From JALZUR01 sp965205365 (lineage in GTDB: Bacteria > Bdellovibrionota > Bdellovibrionia > Bdellovibrionales > UBA1609), in contig CBDBGT010000010.1 of the NCBI GenBank assembly GCA_965205365.1, forward strand, positions 310,001 through 374,000: a stretch of DNA of 64,000 nucleotides, given 5' to 3'. Each line of letters opens with the position of its first letter. The stretch's first letter is position 1. The notes under the pieces were generated by a model that saw only the letters and a program-made list of their open reading frames with translations, was not told where the DNA came from and did not search any database. Both the position numbers and the translations under genes were made by a program. Positions 55,750-64,000 of the stretch are shown in pieces.

Positions 55750-55998
55750 AACACCAAGGTGAAAGCCTCACGTTGATACAAAACCAGACTTCTATGTCCA
55801 TCTTTAAAACACAGTTTACAAATTATACCAGAGATGTAATTTAGACTCTCTTAGAAAAAAGGCACTTACAAATAGCCTGGAAGAGGAAATAGATGACGAC
55901 TTATTCTAAGCCTAAGACTGGTTACCCTAAATAAGGTAGGCCTTGAGCCTAGTTTATTAACAAACATAGGAAGTTACCGAAAATGAGAAGGTTACTTT
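55750..55998. other. Gene-free stretch upstream of the sulfatase
   Basis: About 250 bp; should hold the sulfatase promoter. No ORF or strong hairpin is seen. Confidence 0.3.
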
Positions 55999-56214
55999 AC
56001 ACGAGTTCGGACTTTTTAAATCTGGTTTAACATTCTATTTTCATGGGTTTAAACACGTAAACAAGAGTAAAAACTTCTACAATTTAAGCCTCTTTGATCA
56101 CTCCTAGCTCTTTTTTATAGGCCAGAGTAAAAAATAACTACATCTTACAAAAGACTTAAGGTGATCTTTTATTTATTTAAAACTTAGGTCCTTAGAAAAG
56201 TCCGAACTCGGGTT
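55999..56214 (-). mobile_element. IS982-derived short relic, MITE-like
   Basis: About 216 bp with a left end CACGAGTTCGGACTTTTT and a right end GTCCGAACTCGGGT. The right 170 bp match the 5' end of IS982 copy 2 (aagagtaaaaacttct, gatcttttattta, cttaggtcc) with an internal deletion. It has ends but no transposase. Confidence 0.7.
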
Positions 56215-56434
56215 AATTTAAAACAAAAAAAAAGATAATCTTTATTTGTTTTTTTTAACATAAGACTTATTTTTTCCAACACTTCCTGCCTAAAAGTAAA
56301 AAAACTGTACATTTAAATGACTAAACTTCTGAAAGATTTTCACAAATAACTTTTTAACTAGATATTTTAACATAAGTTTTGTATATTCCGCCCTAAGTTA
56401 AGATAATCAAACAGTAAACCAATTGAGGTATAAA

Positions 56435-57685
56435 ATGAAATTAATTCTACTGATTTTAATGTCTACAACTCTGTTTTCTACATCTGTAGCTCTGGGAGCT
56501 ACAGAAAGCGACCGTGACCTCTACGTCTTCTTTATTAATAGTGATGGGGATTATATGGCCCATATTTGTGATGACAAAAAGTCTGATTGTGCCTTTTCTG
56601 ACTTAGTTAAAAAAGATGTAAGCTCTCTTTATTTTGAAAAAACCGTTGATTTTGCAAAAAGTTGCGATCTCTGTGATGTAGTCATTGTCCATATCAAGCC
56701 CGAAAAACTAATGCAATCTATAAGCAACAAAGAAGGAATACAAGAAAGGGAGCTCACTTTTCATGAACAATTCTATATATACAGAGACGGCACTTTAAAA
56801 AAGAAAGAATATATCCTACGATTAAGTGCTTGGGTCCCCCTTGTACCTGTTGTGAGTCTCCTAACCTTACCTTTTAAAACGAAACATTTTAAAAAAGAAA
56901 TAAAACTATTTAAAAAGACCCTTGGAAATAATGGCTCTCTTTCTAAATACAGACATCAATATGCTTTTCTCTTTAGTCATAAGTTAAGTGATAAGAAAAC
57001 AAGGTATGGAAGCTTTAGCTCTTCTAAATTTACAAAATTTTCTTTAAACAGTTTTTTAGACGGAATCAATAAACTCTCTTTAACCATAAACGGGAAACAA
57101 AGACCTTATGATGCTTTATTTTTATCCCAATGCTTGTCAACAATAGAAACTGTTCATCAGGTGTATCAATCTCAATCAGCAAAATTAACTTTTGCCTCTC
57201 CAGAGATTGTACCGTTAGCTGGTTTAGTAGGTTTAGATATAAACTCACTAAGAGATCATTTGAATGAGACTAATCAATCTGTCAAAGAGAACATCAAAGA
57301 TTGGATGAAAAACCTTTTTGATTCAGAAGCTGAAGAAAATATATCTGAGCAAATAAAAGTAGAGTACACTCTATCTTTATACGATATGGTTCGTTTAAAA
57401 AATATGGAAGAGGACTTTCTTAGCGCTGTTAATATTGTAAAAAAAGCAAGAAAACTTAACAAAAAGAATCAAAAGCAAAAAGACATCGCTTCAGGAAAAG
57501 AAAAAAATCAAATGTTTTCCTTCTCAAACTCAGATTGTCAAAAATTATCTGAACCACAAGAGCTTTTACCTTTAATGCAAAGGCTTTCCCAAGCAACATT
57601 TTATCTATCTAAACCCGGAACTCTTCAAACACTAATCAACTCCTCTTCAGACCTACCCACTCACTCTGGCTGGAGCTGCCTTTAA
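56435..57685 (+). CDS. Exported protein resembling clostripain-type (C11) peptidases
   Basis: 416 residues with a signal peptide (LILLILMSTTLFSTSVALGA). His186 (FLFSHKL, counted from the TTG at 56423) and Cys237 in YDALFLSQCLSTIETVHQ, followed by a FASPEIVPLAGL segment, recall the His-Cys layout of clostripain family peptidases, where the Cys follows a hydrophobic strand. The similarity is weak and the usual Gly after His is absent. ATG 56435 with GAGG 7 nt upstream is preferred to the TTG. An alternative is a non-enzymatic exported protein. Confidence 0.6.
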   Translation: MKLILLILMSTTLFSTSVALGATESDRDLYVFFINSDGDYMAHICDDKKSDCAFSDLVKKDVSSLYFEKTVDFAKSCDLCDVVIVHIKPEKLMQSISNKEGIQERELTFHEQFYIYRDGTLKKKEYILRLSAWVPLVPVVSLLTLPFKTKHFKKEIKLFKKTLGNNGSLSKYRHQYAFLFSHKLSDKKTRYGSFSSSKFTKFSLNSFLDGINKLSLTINGKQRPYDALFLSQCLSTIETVHQVYQSQSAKLTFASPEIVPLAGLVGLDINSLRDHLNETNQSVKENIKDWMKNLFDSEAEENISEQIKVEYTLSLYDMVRLKNMEEDFLSAVNIVKKARKLNKKNQKQKDIASGKEKNQMFSFSNSDCQKLSEPQELLPLMQRLSQATFYLSKPGTLQTLINSSSDLPTHSGWSCL

Positions 57686-57734
57686 CCCACTAACACTTTA
57701 AATAGATTCAAAAATATTTAGATTGCCTAAAAAC

Positions 57735-57800
57735 TAGTTGTAACGTGTACAGCCTTGTGCACTCCAGGAAGCGCTGGGTTTCTTGGATTTTTAAATTTAT
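57735..57800 (-). pseudogene. IS1634-type transposase fragment
   Basis: KNPRNPALPGVHKAVH matches KNTRNPALPGMEETVHS near the start of the transposase at 5496. Only about 60 bp survive. Confidence 0.5.
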
Positions 57801-57915
57801 ATTGATTAAAGTAAGGAGGCGGCAATAAATAGTTTCAAGAAGCAGTTTAAGGTTGAAAGAATACTAGGATTACCGCTTTGTTTATAGAATTTGGACTTCT
57901 TACTGTGCATTAATT

Positions 57916-58374
57916 TTAAATTTTTCTTTTTTTAGTTAAGTTTTTTAACAATCTTTTTGTTAAATTAAAAACAAGAGGTTTTTGAGCAAAGCCCCTGTAC
58001 TTAATAATTCGACCGTCCTTAAAACCTTTTAAGTTTGCAAATTTCTCAAGCCTAAACCCTGGATCGTAGAAAAAAACACCGTGATGTTTTTTTGCAATGG
58101 AATACTGATCTAGCAATGGTCCTACTTGTCTCCAAAAATAAATTGAAACTACAACTTTAATATTTTTAGATTTTATTGTTTCAATGTTTCTTTCAACAAA
58201 TTCAAAGCAACTTTTACACTCTTTATTTAAAAATATTACATATACAGTGTCCTCTCCCAAGAGACTCATTTCATTAGGATCTGACGCTCTTTGAAGTAAA
58301 AAAAGTTTTTGATTTGCAGCAATACAAACATTAAAAAACAACGTTATAATTATAAAAACCACTTTAAATTTCAT
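57916..58374 (-). CDS. Periplasmic thioredoxin-like protein
   Basis: The 152-residue protein has a signal peptide (VVFIIITLFFNVCIA) and a thioredoxin-fold pattern with VYVIFLNKECKSCFEF, the Cys53-x-x-Cys56 redox pair at the right place after the first long strand. Cis-Pro is not obvious. It follows the PilW-like gene by 4 nt, so it may help disulphide formation in the pilin proteins. Confidence 0.65.
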   Translation of the reverse strand: MKFKVVFIIITLFFNVCIAANQKLFLLQRASDPNEMSLLGEDTVYVIFLNKECKSCFEFVERNIETIKSKNIKVVVSIYFWRQVGPLLDQYSIAKKHHGVFFYDPGFRLEKFANLKGFKDGRIIKYRGFAQKPLVFNLTKRLLKNLTKKRKI

Positions 58375-58378
58375 GCTC

Positions 58379-59224
58379 TTACTCCGATGTTAAATTAAAT
58401 AGGTACATGCCATTTTGAAACTCCGCAGATGATAAAAAAGTATGCCTCTTATTGTTTTGAAAATTTAAAAAAAATGACTTCTCCTTAAATGCATATTCTA
58501 AAGTTTTACCTTCTAAACAAGTTAAACCATTTTCAATATCCTTGGTGGGACCAAAACATTCAAATCCAGCACTCACACTAAGCAAGGGATAAATTATTTT
58601 TACTCTAACCCTTATTCCTGTTAAAACATTCCCCTCTGTAAACTGTGGCAAATCAAAAATCACATCAGAGATGTTGTTAAATACAATGTCACCATCATCA
58701 GGAGAAACGCTGCCTGGAGTGTTTGAAGAACCCATATCGATAATCAACTGACCACTTCTGTGGGTGCTCTTATTATAGGTTTCATTTTTTTTCCTAAAAA
58801 AAACACCTGTAGGTCGGTACACACTTTTCATTAAAAGAGGGGTGTTTAATGAAGAAAGCGTGACCTCTCTTGCAAAATACATAATCGTTTTACTCTCCAT
58901 AGTTCCCATAGATGCGTCTTGAGTGTATTCAAAACTTCTCACAAACCCTGCCCCATCGAAAGAACCCTGAGTGCCATCTAGCTCTTCATTGAAATAACGA
59001 ACATTCACTCCCGAAAGTGCTATGGATTTTAATGTGGCTTCTAAAAAATGTATATCAGATTCAATTTGATTTATTTTCTCAAATTTAGTACTTGTTATTT
59101 TTAAGTTCAGCATTATAGAAGCACCTCCAAAAATAATGAAAGAGCCTATTGTAAAAGAAACTATAAGCTCCAACAATGTCATACCTGACATTAGTTTGAA
59201 ATTCTTAAATTCTATTTTTTCCAT
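58379..59224 (-). CDS. PilW-like type IV prepilin protein
   Basis: 281 residues. The N-terminus has a prepilin cleavage site, SGMTLLELIVSFTIGSFIIF, with Gly before Met and Glu at +5, followed by the pilin helix. The mature part is large and beta-rich, as in minor (PilW-type) pilins. It overlaps the desaturase stop by 13 nt. It belongs to the same transcript as the pilin genes at 60228 and 60437. Confidence 0.75.
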   Translation of the reverse strand: MEKIEFKNFKLMSGMTLLELIVSFTIGSFIIFGGASIMLNLKITSTKFEKINQIESDIHFLEATLKSIALSGVNVRYFNEELDGTQGSFDGAGFVRSFEYTQDASMGTMESKTIMYFAREVTLSSLNTPLLMKSVYRPTGVFFRKKNETYNKSTHRSGQLIIDMGSSNTPGSVSPDDGDIVFNNISDVIFDLPQFTEGNVLTGIRVRVKIIYPLLSVSAGFECFGPTKDIENGLTCLEGKTLEYAFKEKSFFLNFQNNKRHTFLSSAEFQNGMYLFNLTSE

Positions 59225-60198
59225 AAAACCTCCAAAAAATCATTTTTCAATAACTTAAAAGGCAAAAGCAGCTCAGCGACAATTGGTTTTTCTAAAATAT
59301 CCTCATACCCTTTAACGCCCATCTGAAAAACTTCATTCTTCTGTGGTTTATAAAATGTTCCAAATATTAAATCCCATACAGATAAGACAACACCAAAATT
59401 TTTATCCCCATGCTTTACATCTGAACTATGATGTATTTGATGCATATAGGGGCTTATAAACATATAACTTAACCTCCCATATCCTATGCGAATATGACTA
59501 TGTCTTAAATGTATAATGATATTGAAAAATATCACATTATAAACAATTGGATTTATATAAATGTCAGGTGTTCCATAAATTTTTACTTTTAAAATTAAAA
59601 TTATATACCCTAAACTTACAAATACCGCTGAAAAAATTTCGTTAAATAAATAATCCAGAGGGTGTTGTCGGGTTTTAGTAAACGGAGTTAAAGATGTGGC
59701 CAGATGATGAATCATATGAAAACGCCAGAATGTTTTTATTTTATGCCTTAAAAAATGACTCAAGAATGCTGAAAAATCAATTAATAAAAAAGTTACAAAC
59801 GAGAGCCAAATAGGCCCATAATAGGCATCTAAATAAATTGCTGGTTCTAAACTTAGAAGCCCAGAATCTCTAAGGGTGGATTCAACAAAATCCTTAATTT
59901 CATTTAAATTAATGGCAAAAAAACCAAAGAACAATGGTTTAAATAAAAATCGAAGAAAAAAGTAATAAAAATCTTTATACATTTCTAAACGACAACACTT
60001 ATTATAAAAAAACCCATTAATTTCTTTTATAACATTTTTATTTTCAATAAAAAACATGTACGCAATACCAAATAAAAAACTAGTGATAAACCATAAAAAA
60101 TAATAAAAATGATAGTTTTCAAAAAATATTATTTTATTAAATAAGTCTAATGGTTGAGTCCAAAAAAATAATAAAAAATCATCAATTCGCTCCCTCAT
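59212..60198 (-). CDS. Fatty acid hydroxylase / sterol desaturase family protein
   Basis: The integral membrane protein has the di-iron histidine boxes of the superfamily: HFLRH, HMIHH, HSHI and HQIHH, with helices between. The family oxidises C-H bonds on lipids. The ATG at 60198 is preferred; an upstream ATG at 60297 would add 33 residues that are the out-of-frame copy of another gene tail (see 60228). It is an odd member in a pilin operon: the gene seems to have arrived with this tail. Confidence 0.83.
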   Translation of the reverse strand: MRERIDDFLLFFWTQPLDLFNKIIFFENYHFYYFLWFITSFLFGIAYMFFIENKNVIKEINGFFYNKCCRLEMYKDFYYFFLRFLFKPLFFGFFAINLNEIKDFVESTLRDSGLLSLEPAIYLDAYYGPIWLSFVTFLLIDFSAFLSHFLRHKIKTFWRFHMIHHLATSLTPFTKTRQHPLDYLFNEIFSAVFVSLGYIILILKVKIYGTPDIYINPIVYNVIFFNIIIHLRHSHIRIGYGRLSYMFISPYMHQIHHSSDVKHGDKNFGVVLSVWDLIFGTFYKPQKNEVFQMGVKGYEDILEKPIVAELLLPFKLLKNDFLEVLWKK

Positions 60199-60227
60199 AA
60201 ATTCACTTCTTTCACCTAAGGGCACCA

Positions 60228-60425
60228 TCAGCGCCATCGCCACTCGGTGGAGGCGGCGGTGGATTGTATGAACATGTATTTTCCATAGTTTTTCCAATTT
60301 AAAGTCTCTTTGTTCAATCTAGAATTGCTATAATAGCCAAAGCTAAGAACAAAAGTTAGCAGTATTGACGCGGACACCATCACTTCAATGAGCGAAAACC
60401 CATTTAACTTCTTATTTATCATCAA
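60228..60425 (-). pseudogene. Truncated PilV-like prepilin, fused out of frame to a foreign tail
   Basis: The ORF starts MMINKKLNGFSLIEVMVSA, a correct prepilin site (Gly before Phe, Glu at +5). After about 40 residues the sequence becomes ggaaaaactatggaaaatac, identical to the tail of the gene at 62958-64000, but in a different frame, so the product ends early. In the tail frame it would read MENTCSYNPPPPPSG. The pilin has therefore lost its C-terminal domain. Confidence 0.75.
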
Positions 60426-60436
60426 CTCCCCTCTTA

Positions 60437-61066
60437 TTAAAACTGTCTTATGGCAAAAGTTTGAACAATCTTATCTAAACCTGAACAGGCGAACTCTCCA
60501 TTTAAACAAAATGCAATGGAAAAACATTCAGTATGGCTCATAGTGCAATCAACATAATTTGAATTGAGATTGTTTCCTATGTCTTTTACAGGAAACGTCA
60601 CATAAGCTAAGGCTTTAGTAGATGAACCACCTACCCTAACAGGTTCTACGTTTAAACTTAATCCTGTGTAAATACCTTTTTCATACTGCCTTAACAGAGG
60701 AAGAGAGGGTGGAGGGGTAGCTGGAGCAGGACTGCCTCCACTTGGTCCTCTTTGCCCTGAAATACATAGTTTTTGGCCATTTTCTAGATTTTTAAGAAAG
60801 CATCCTTCTTCAATTTCAAGCCAACACAATTTAAGTCCAAGATTTAACCCTGGATCTTCTTTTGAACCTGCTGGGCACCCTACAAGCTCCTGCCCAAGAT
60901 CGTATGCTTCGCGTGTTTTTCTTACAATTTCAAGTTGAGCATTAATTCTTAAAAGCCTTCTTTTAAAAATTATAGTCGTGTTTTCACCCATATCAAGGGA
61001 CGTTGTTACATTAGCTATTAATACAAGGGCAAAGGTTACGATCATTATTACAAATGAAATTAACAT
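60437..61066 (-). CDS. Pilin-operon protein, PilX-like position
   Basis: 209 residues with an N-terminal membrane helix (LISFVIMIVTFALVLIANV), a helical segment (about 35-60), cysteines and a proline-rich linker (APATPPPSLP). Its place before the PilV-like gene and the helix suggest a PilX-like minor pilus protein, but no cleavage motif is seen, so this is inference. An IS1380 element lies 6 nt upstream of the ATG; without it a TAA stands two codons upstream, so the start is probably right. The native GAGG site is on the far side of the IS. Confidence 0.6.
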   Translation of the reverse strand: MLISFVIMIVTFALVLIANVTTSLDMGENTTIIFKRRLLRINAQLEIVRKTREAYDLGQELVGCPAGSKEDPGLNLGLKLCWLEIEEGCFLKNLENGQKLCISGQRGPSGGSPAPATPPPSLPLLRQYEKGIYTGLSLNVEPVRVGGSSTKALAYVTFPVKDIGNNLNSNYVDCTMSHTECFSIAFCLNGEFACSGLDKIVQTFAIRQF

Positions 61067-61072
61067 AGTTAC

Positions 61073-62590
61073 CCTAAATGCGACAAAAATTTAAAGGGTT
61101 TTAAAGAAGAAAAAGATTGAAAGACCTAAGGCAACTTGGTTTCATTGAGTTACTAAAAACAAAAAACATTGTAACCAAAGGCCATTTCAATGAGATATAG
61201 AAGACAAGATATTTTAAGCGTCGTCAAATCCGATTTACAAATTGAGTTTGCTAAGCAGAGCATTACGTCTTACTCAGGGCTTGAACTTTTCAGAAAATAC
61301 TTTCACCTCATAAACCTTAATTCCCGCATCAGATCTGCCTTTCGCGGTTTTGACTTTGGCGGAGACTACAGTGTTGTTCACTATGTTTTAGTTTTTATTG
61401 CACTGTGGCTTACAGGCGGTAAGCGCCTGCGACATATAGGCTTTATTGGCGATGACCCTCTTGTTAAAAGGCTTTGTGGGCTTAAGACTTTACCATCAGA
61501 TCGAACTGTCAGCAGATGGCTAGGTCAGTTTACAAATGATTCGCTCCAAGCCTTAGTAAAGTTAAATTCAGATATGGCCTTAGAAAAAGTTGGAGAGCTT
61601 GACCTAAAAACTGTAACTCTAGATTTTGACGGCACTGTTCTAAGCTGTGGCAATCAAGTTGAATGGGCTTTTAGAGGCTACAATCCAAAGAGACGATACT
61701 CAAAAAGTTACTTTCCACTTCTTTGCTATATTGCTCAAACTGGACATTTTTTAAAAGTCAAAAATCGTCCAGGCAATGTTCATGATGGAAAATCAGGCGC
61801 TTTGGAAACCATCAAAGCATCTGTTAGTGAGGTCGAATCTAAACTTGGAAAAGTTAGACTTGAGACCCGTATGGATTCAGCATTTTTTAAAGAGGACATT
61901 TTAAAGTATTTACTTTCATCAAAAATAGAGTTTGCGATGAAGGTTCCGATGTGGAGATGGCTAGGGTTAAAAGACATGATCAACAGTCGCATTAGATGGA
62001 ATCACTCAAATTCAAAGCTGGCTTGGTTTTACAAGGAGATTGAAGTTCCTGCATGGGGTATCACTATACCGCTTTATTTTTTCAGATCAAAAATCTCTGA
62101 CAAGATTCCAAAGTCAGGCCACCAGTTAGATTTGTTTACTCCAGATGATGGTGTTTATGAGTACTCAGTCATCACTTCAAATAAAGACATCTGTGCGGAT
62201 AAGGTTTTAGATTTTTTCAATGGCAGGTGTGCAATGGAGCATCAGATTTCAGAACTAAAGGGTGAGTTTGCATTTGATGTGGTGCCAACCAGATCCTATC
62301 AAGGCAACTCTGCTCATCAAAACATTTCACTCTTGGCTTACAATTTAGTTCGCAATTTTCAAATTGATTCAAGTTTAACAGAAGCTAGGAAAAAAACTGC
62401 AAAAAGGACAAATATTTTTTCTGCTCAGTCTTTAAAAACACTGCGGTTTGAGATGATTGCAACTGCTGGCAGAATTCTAAACTCTTCAGGTGCTAAAATT
62501 TTAAGAATCAATCAGAATACTCAAAGAGAGCACCTTTACCAAAAAATTCAAAAGCATCTAAAGGCAGCTTAAATTTTTGTCGCATTTAGG
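61073..62590 (+). mobile_element. IS1380-family element
   Basis: 1518 bp, ends CCTAAATGCGACAAAAATTT and AAATTTTTGTCGCATTTAGG, 4-bp target repeat TTAC at 61069-61072 and 62591-62594. Confidence 0.94.
61190..62572 (+). CDS. IS1380-family transposase
   Basis: The 460-residue DDE transposase has DRTVSRWLGQF, first Asp in LDFDGTVLS, RGYNPKRRYSKSYFPLL, RPGNVHDGK, RMDSAFFKE and the C-terminal MEHQISELKGEFAFD. It is complete. Confidence 0.95.
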   Translation: MRYRRQDILSVVKSDLQIEFAKQSITSYSGLELFRKYFHLINLNSRIRSAFRGFDFGGDYSVVHYVLVFIALWLTGGKRLRHIGFIGDDPLVKRLCGLKTLPSDRTVSRWLGQFTNDSLQALVKLNSDMALEKVGELDLKTVTLDFDGTVLSCGNQVEWAFRGYNPKRRYSKSYFPLLCYIAQTGHFLKVKNRPGNVHDGKSGALETIKASVSEVESKLGKVRLETRMDSAFFKEDILKYLLSSKIEFAMKVPMWRWLGLKDMINSRIRWNHSNSKLAWFYKEIEVPAWGITIPLYFFRSKISDKIPKSGHQLDLFTPDDGVYEYSVITSNKDICADKVLDFFNGRCAMEHQISELKGEFAFDVVPTRSYQGNSAHQNISLLAYNLVRNFQIDSSLTEARKKTAKRTNIFSAQSLKTLRFEMIATAGRILNSSGAKILRINQNTQREHLYQKIQKHLKAA

Positions 62591-62594
62591 TTAC

Positions 62595-62957
62595 TTAACC
62601 TCATTATAAGAAGAAGGTTTATTAATATTCTTGCTCAATTCAACTATAAATACAAATCCTATGAAATAAGACTTTAGATTAAAGTTTCTATAAAATTTAG
62701 TTTGAGAATGATTTAGTTTACTACAAAAAATGAATTGATTGAAGAATTAATGCTACATAAATAGGTTCCATTTAAGATAAAAGTCTAGCGCCTCACCACT
62801 TTAAAACTTTTCCACTGTTGAACAATTATCCTAAGGCTCCCCTTCCTGATTGCACCAACTCTTAATTAAAAACCAAAAATAATAATAAAAAATCCTTAAT
62901 TTACTCCTATAGACTCACTTCTTTCACCCGTTGGCACCATCAGCAGAGGGGCCAGCA
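62595..62957. other. Gene-free stretch between the IS1380 element and the Gly/Asp-rich gene
   Basis: About 360 bp. At 62880-62957 the sequence after the stop (minus strand) resembles 60178-60230: ggtgaaagaagtga then an A/T-rich stretch like the first codons of the desaturase, but with stops. This is a decayed copy of the desaturase start. The rest shows nothing. Confidence 0.45.
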
Positions 62958-63115
62958 CTAAGGACCATCACCACCATCATTACCACCATCACCATCACCA
63001 TCACTACCATCAGCATCACCACCATCACGATTACCATCTTTGCCGCCGTCACCGTCACGACCGCCGCCGCTACTGCCACCGTCATTACTAACCCAGCTAC
63101 CGTCACCCCGGCCGC
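62958..63115 (-). repeat. Low-complexity GGTGATGGT-type coding repeats
   Basis: Irregular trinucleotide-rich repeats encode the Gly/Asp tail. The sequence is much richer in G and C than its surroundings. Plus-strand ORFs over it (Thr/Ile-rich) are shadows. Confidence 0.7.
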
Positions 63116-64000
63116 CACCAACCCACTTTCTCCCGCAGCTCCCGCTACCACCACTCGGTGGAGGAGGTGGATTGTATGAGCATGTATTTTCCATAGTTCT
63201 TCCACCACGAGGACACCAACCCACTCCTGTATAATAACCCGTGCACGGTCTACAAGTAGATAACGGCAGTGACGCCATGATCTGAGACGCAGCCACTGCT
63301 GATATATTGTGAGCTATATCTATATAACGTGCCTTTAAAGACATTCGACATCCAAAACCTAAATTAGAATAACGTAAATTATACCCCAAATTAGACTCTG
63401 CTCTATTTATGTTGTCAGGCGCCTTACCACACAAGGTCACTTCGTTACAACGCACCCATTTTCCTGACGTTGTAAAAGATGTCTTAACCGCTCCACCTGG
63501 ACATACTGGAACTCCAGCTGGACCCTCAAACGTTGACTCATCTTTACACACCATTACAAAAGCTTTTGCTTTTGACTCCGCAAAGCCTGTTAAATCAACA
63601 TTCATATTGATTCCTGTTGCACACTGAGGTGTTGGAGCGCTTTGATACATATTGATGTTAATATTTCTTAGCTCGTTTTCATCAGCTGCAATTCTTGGAT
63701 ATGAAAAAAGAGAACTTAATGAACATTTTTTGTTGTCATTGTTTTTACCAATATAACTTGTTGTCGCTGTAATCCAAAAACCTATATCAGAACACCCATT
63801 GTCTTCAACAGTGATTCCATCTAAAAAATCTTTTGACTGTGGATGCCCTAACCTACTCCCACCAGGTATGGCTAACACTGGCCATGGATTACAAGACCGC
63901 TCTCCTGTTAGAATGTTATAAACCTCTATTTTTAAGGTTGTTACTGGTGATTTTAATCTGTACTCAACATCAGAATCTTCTAAACTCATAGGCGCACTTC
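62958..64000 (-). CDS. Cysteine-containing exported-type protein with Gly/Asp-rich tail (5' end outside window)
   Basis: The frame is open to the window edge; an internal ATG lies at 63989, so the true start may be further out. The visible 345 residues hold paired cysteines (CPGGAV, CRPCTGYY, GWCPRGGR) in a beta-rich region, then MENTCSYNPPPPPSG and a low-complexity tail of Gly, Asp and Ser (GDGGNDGGDGP at the end). Its location before the pilin genes suggests a pilus-associated or tip protein, as PilY1-type genes lie there in other species; no motif proves this. Confidence 0.65.
   Translation of the reverse strand, partial: SAPMSLEDSDVEYRLKSPVTTLKIEVYNILTGERSCNPWPVLAIPGGSRLGHPQSKDFLDGITVEDNGCSDIGFWITATTSYIGKNNDNKKCSLSSLFSYPRIAADENELRNININMYQSAPTPQCATGINMNVDLTGFAESKAKAFVMVCKDESTFEGPAGVPVCPGGAVKTSFTTSGKWVRCNEVTLCGKAPDNINRAESNLGYNLRYSNLGFGCRMSLKARYIDIAHNISAVAASQIMASLPLSTCRPCTGYYTGVGWCPRGGRTMENTCSYNPPPPPSGGSGSCGRKWVGGGRGDGSWVSNDGGSSGGGRDGDGGKDGNRDGGDADGSDGDGDGGNDGGDGP

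Noticed and set aside
62931..63234. Thr/Ile- and Pro/Ser-rich ORFs on the plus strand
   Set aside because: They are the complement of the Gly/Asp repeats of the minus-strand gene and lack starts with ribosome sites.

Overview
The window is AT-rich DNA from a Gram-negative bacterium. It encodes many Sec-exported lipoproteins with typical lipoboxes, a YejM-like inner-membrane sulfatase, type IV prepilin-like proteins and an NtrY/NtrX pair. Gene content and style (rib genes beside ntrYX, HEAT lipoproteins, many exported paralogues) would suit Bdellovibrionota or another former deltaproteobacterial lineage. No rRNA is present, so this placement is inference only.

Layout. (1) 1-7.6 kb: a tandem duplication of a large lipoprotein with a caspase-like N-terminal domain and near-identical HEAT repeats, followed by a dead IS5-family element and an intact IS1634-type element flanked by a 284-bp direct repeat. 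(2) 7.6-21.3 kb: a cyclooxygenase-like heme peroxidase lipoprotein, then a housekeeping block entirely on the minus strand: tRNA-Thr/Tyr/Gly/Thr, tuf, tRNA-Trp, rlmB, pyrF, proS, ntrX (degenerate), ntrY, ribH, ribBA, ribE and a small membrane ORF. The usual secE-nusG partners after tRNA-Trp are missing; an IS982-type end lies there instead. (3) 21.6-37.1 kb: an accessory island with seven paralogous lipoprotein genes. Six carry a long poly-G tract (11-24 G) about 55 codons after the start. By reading frame, only the copy at 34866 is ON; the other tract-bearing copies are OFF, and one copy (22535) has lost the tract and is locked ON. This looks like a contingency-locus surface lipoprotein array. 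The island also holds a HigBA-like toxin-antitoxin pair, a broken AbiGi-like gene and nested IS elements (ISL3 in IS982, itself beside IS3 debris).

(4) 37.3-41.2 kb: a POT peptide transporter, purT and an exported protein with a CsgG/FlgT-like look. (5) 41.3-49.8 kb: two paralogous surface proteins with a reprolysin-like metalloprotease domain and six or seven Ig-like repeats. One has lost all three zinc histidines (each His to Arg); the other keeps its active site but is split by an IS982 insertion. They share a conserved 5' leader of about 300 nt. (6) 50.3-57.7 kb: the YejM-like protein, an IS1595 element, a sulfatase-YHYH lipoprotein and a clostripain-like exported protein. (7) 57.9-64 kb: a prepilin operon on the minus strand, rearranged by a sterol-desaturase-family gene and an IS1380 element, ending in a gene with a Gly/Asp-rich tail that leaves the window.

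Taken together, a compact conserved core (translation, riboflavin, nitrogen-type signalling) borders accessory DNA devoted to variable exported proteins. Poly-G slippage, repeat recombination and IS insertion each appear to switch or diversify surface components.
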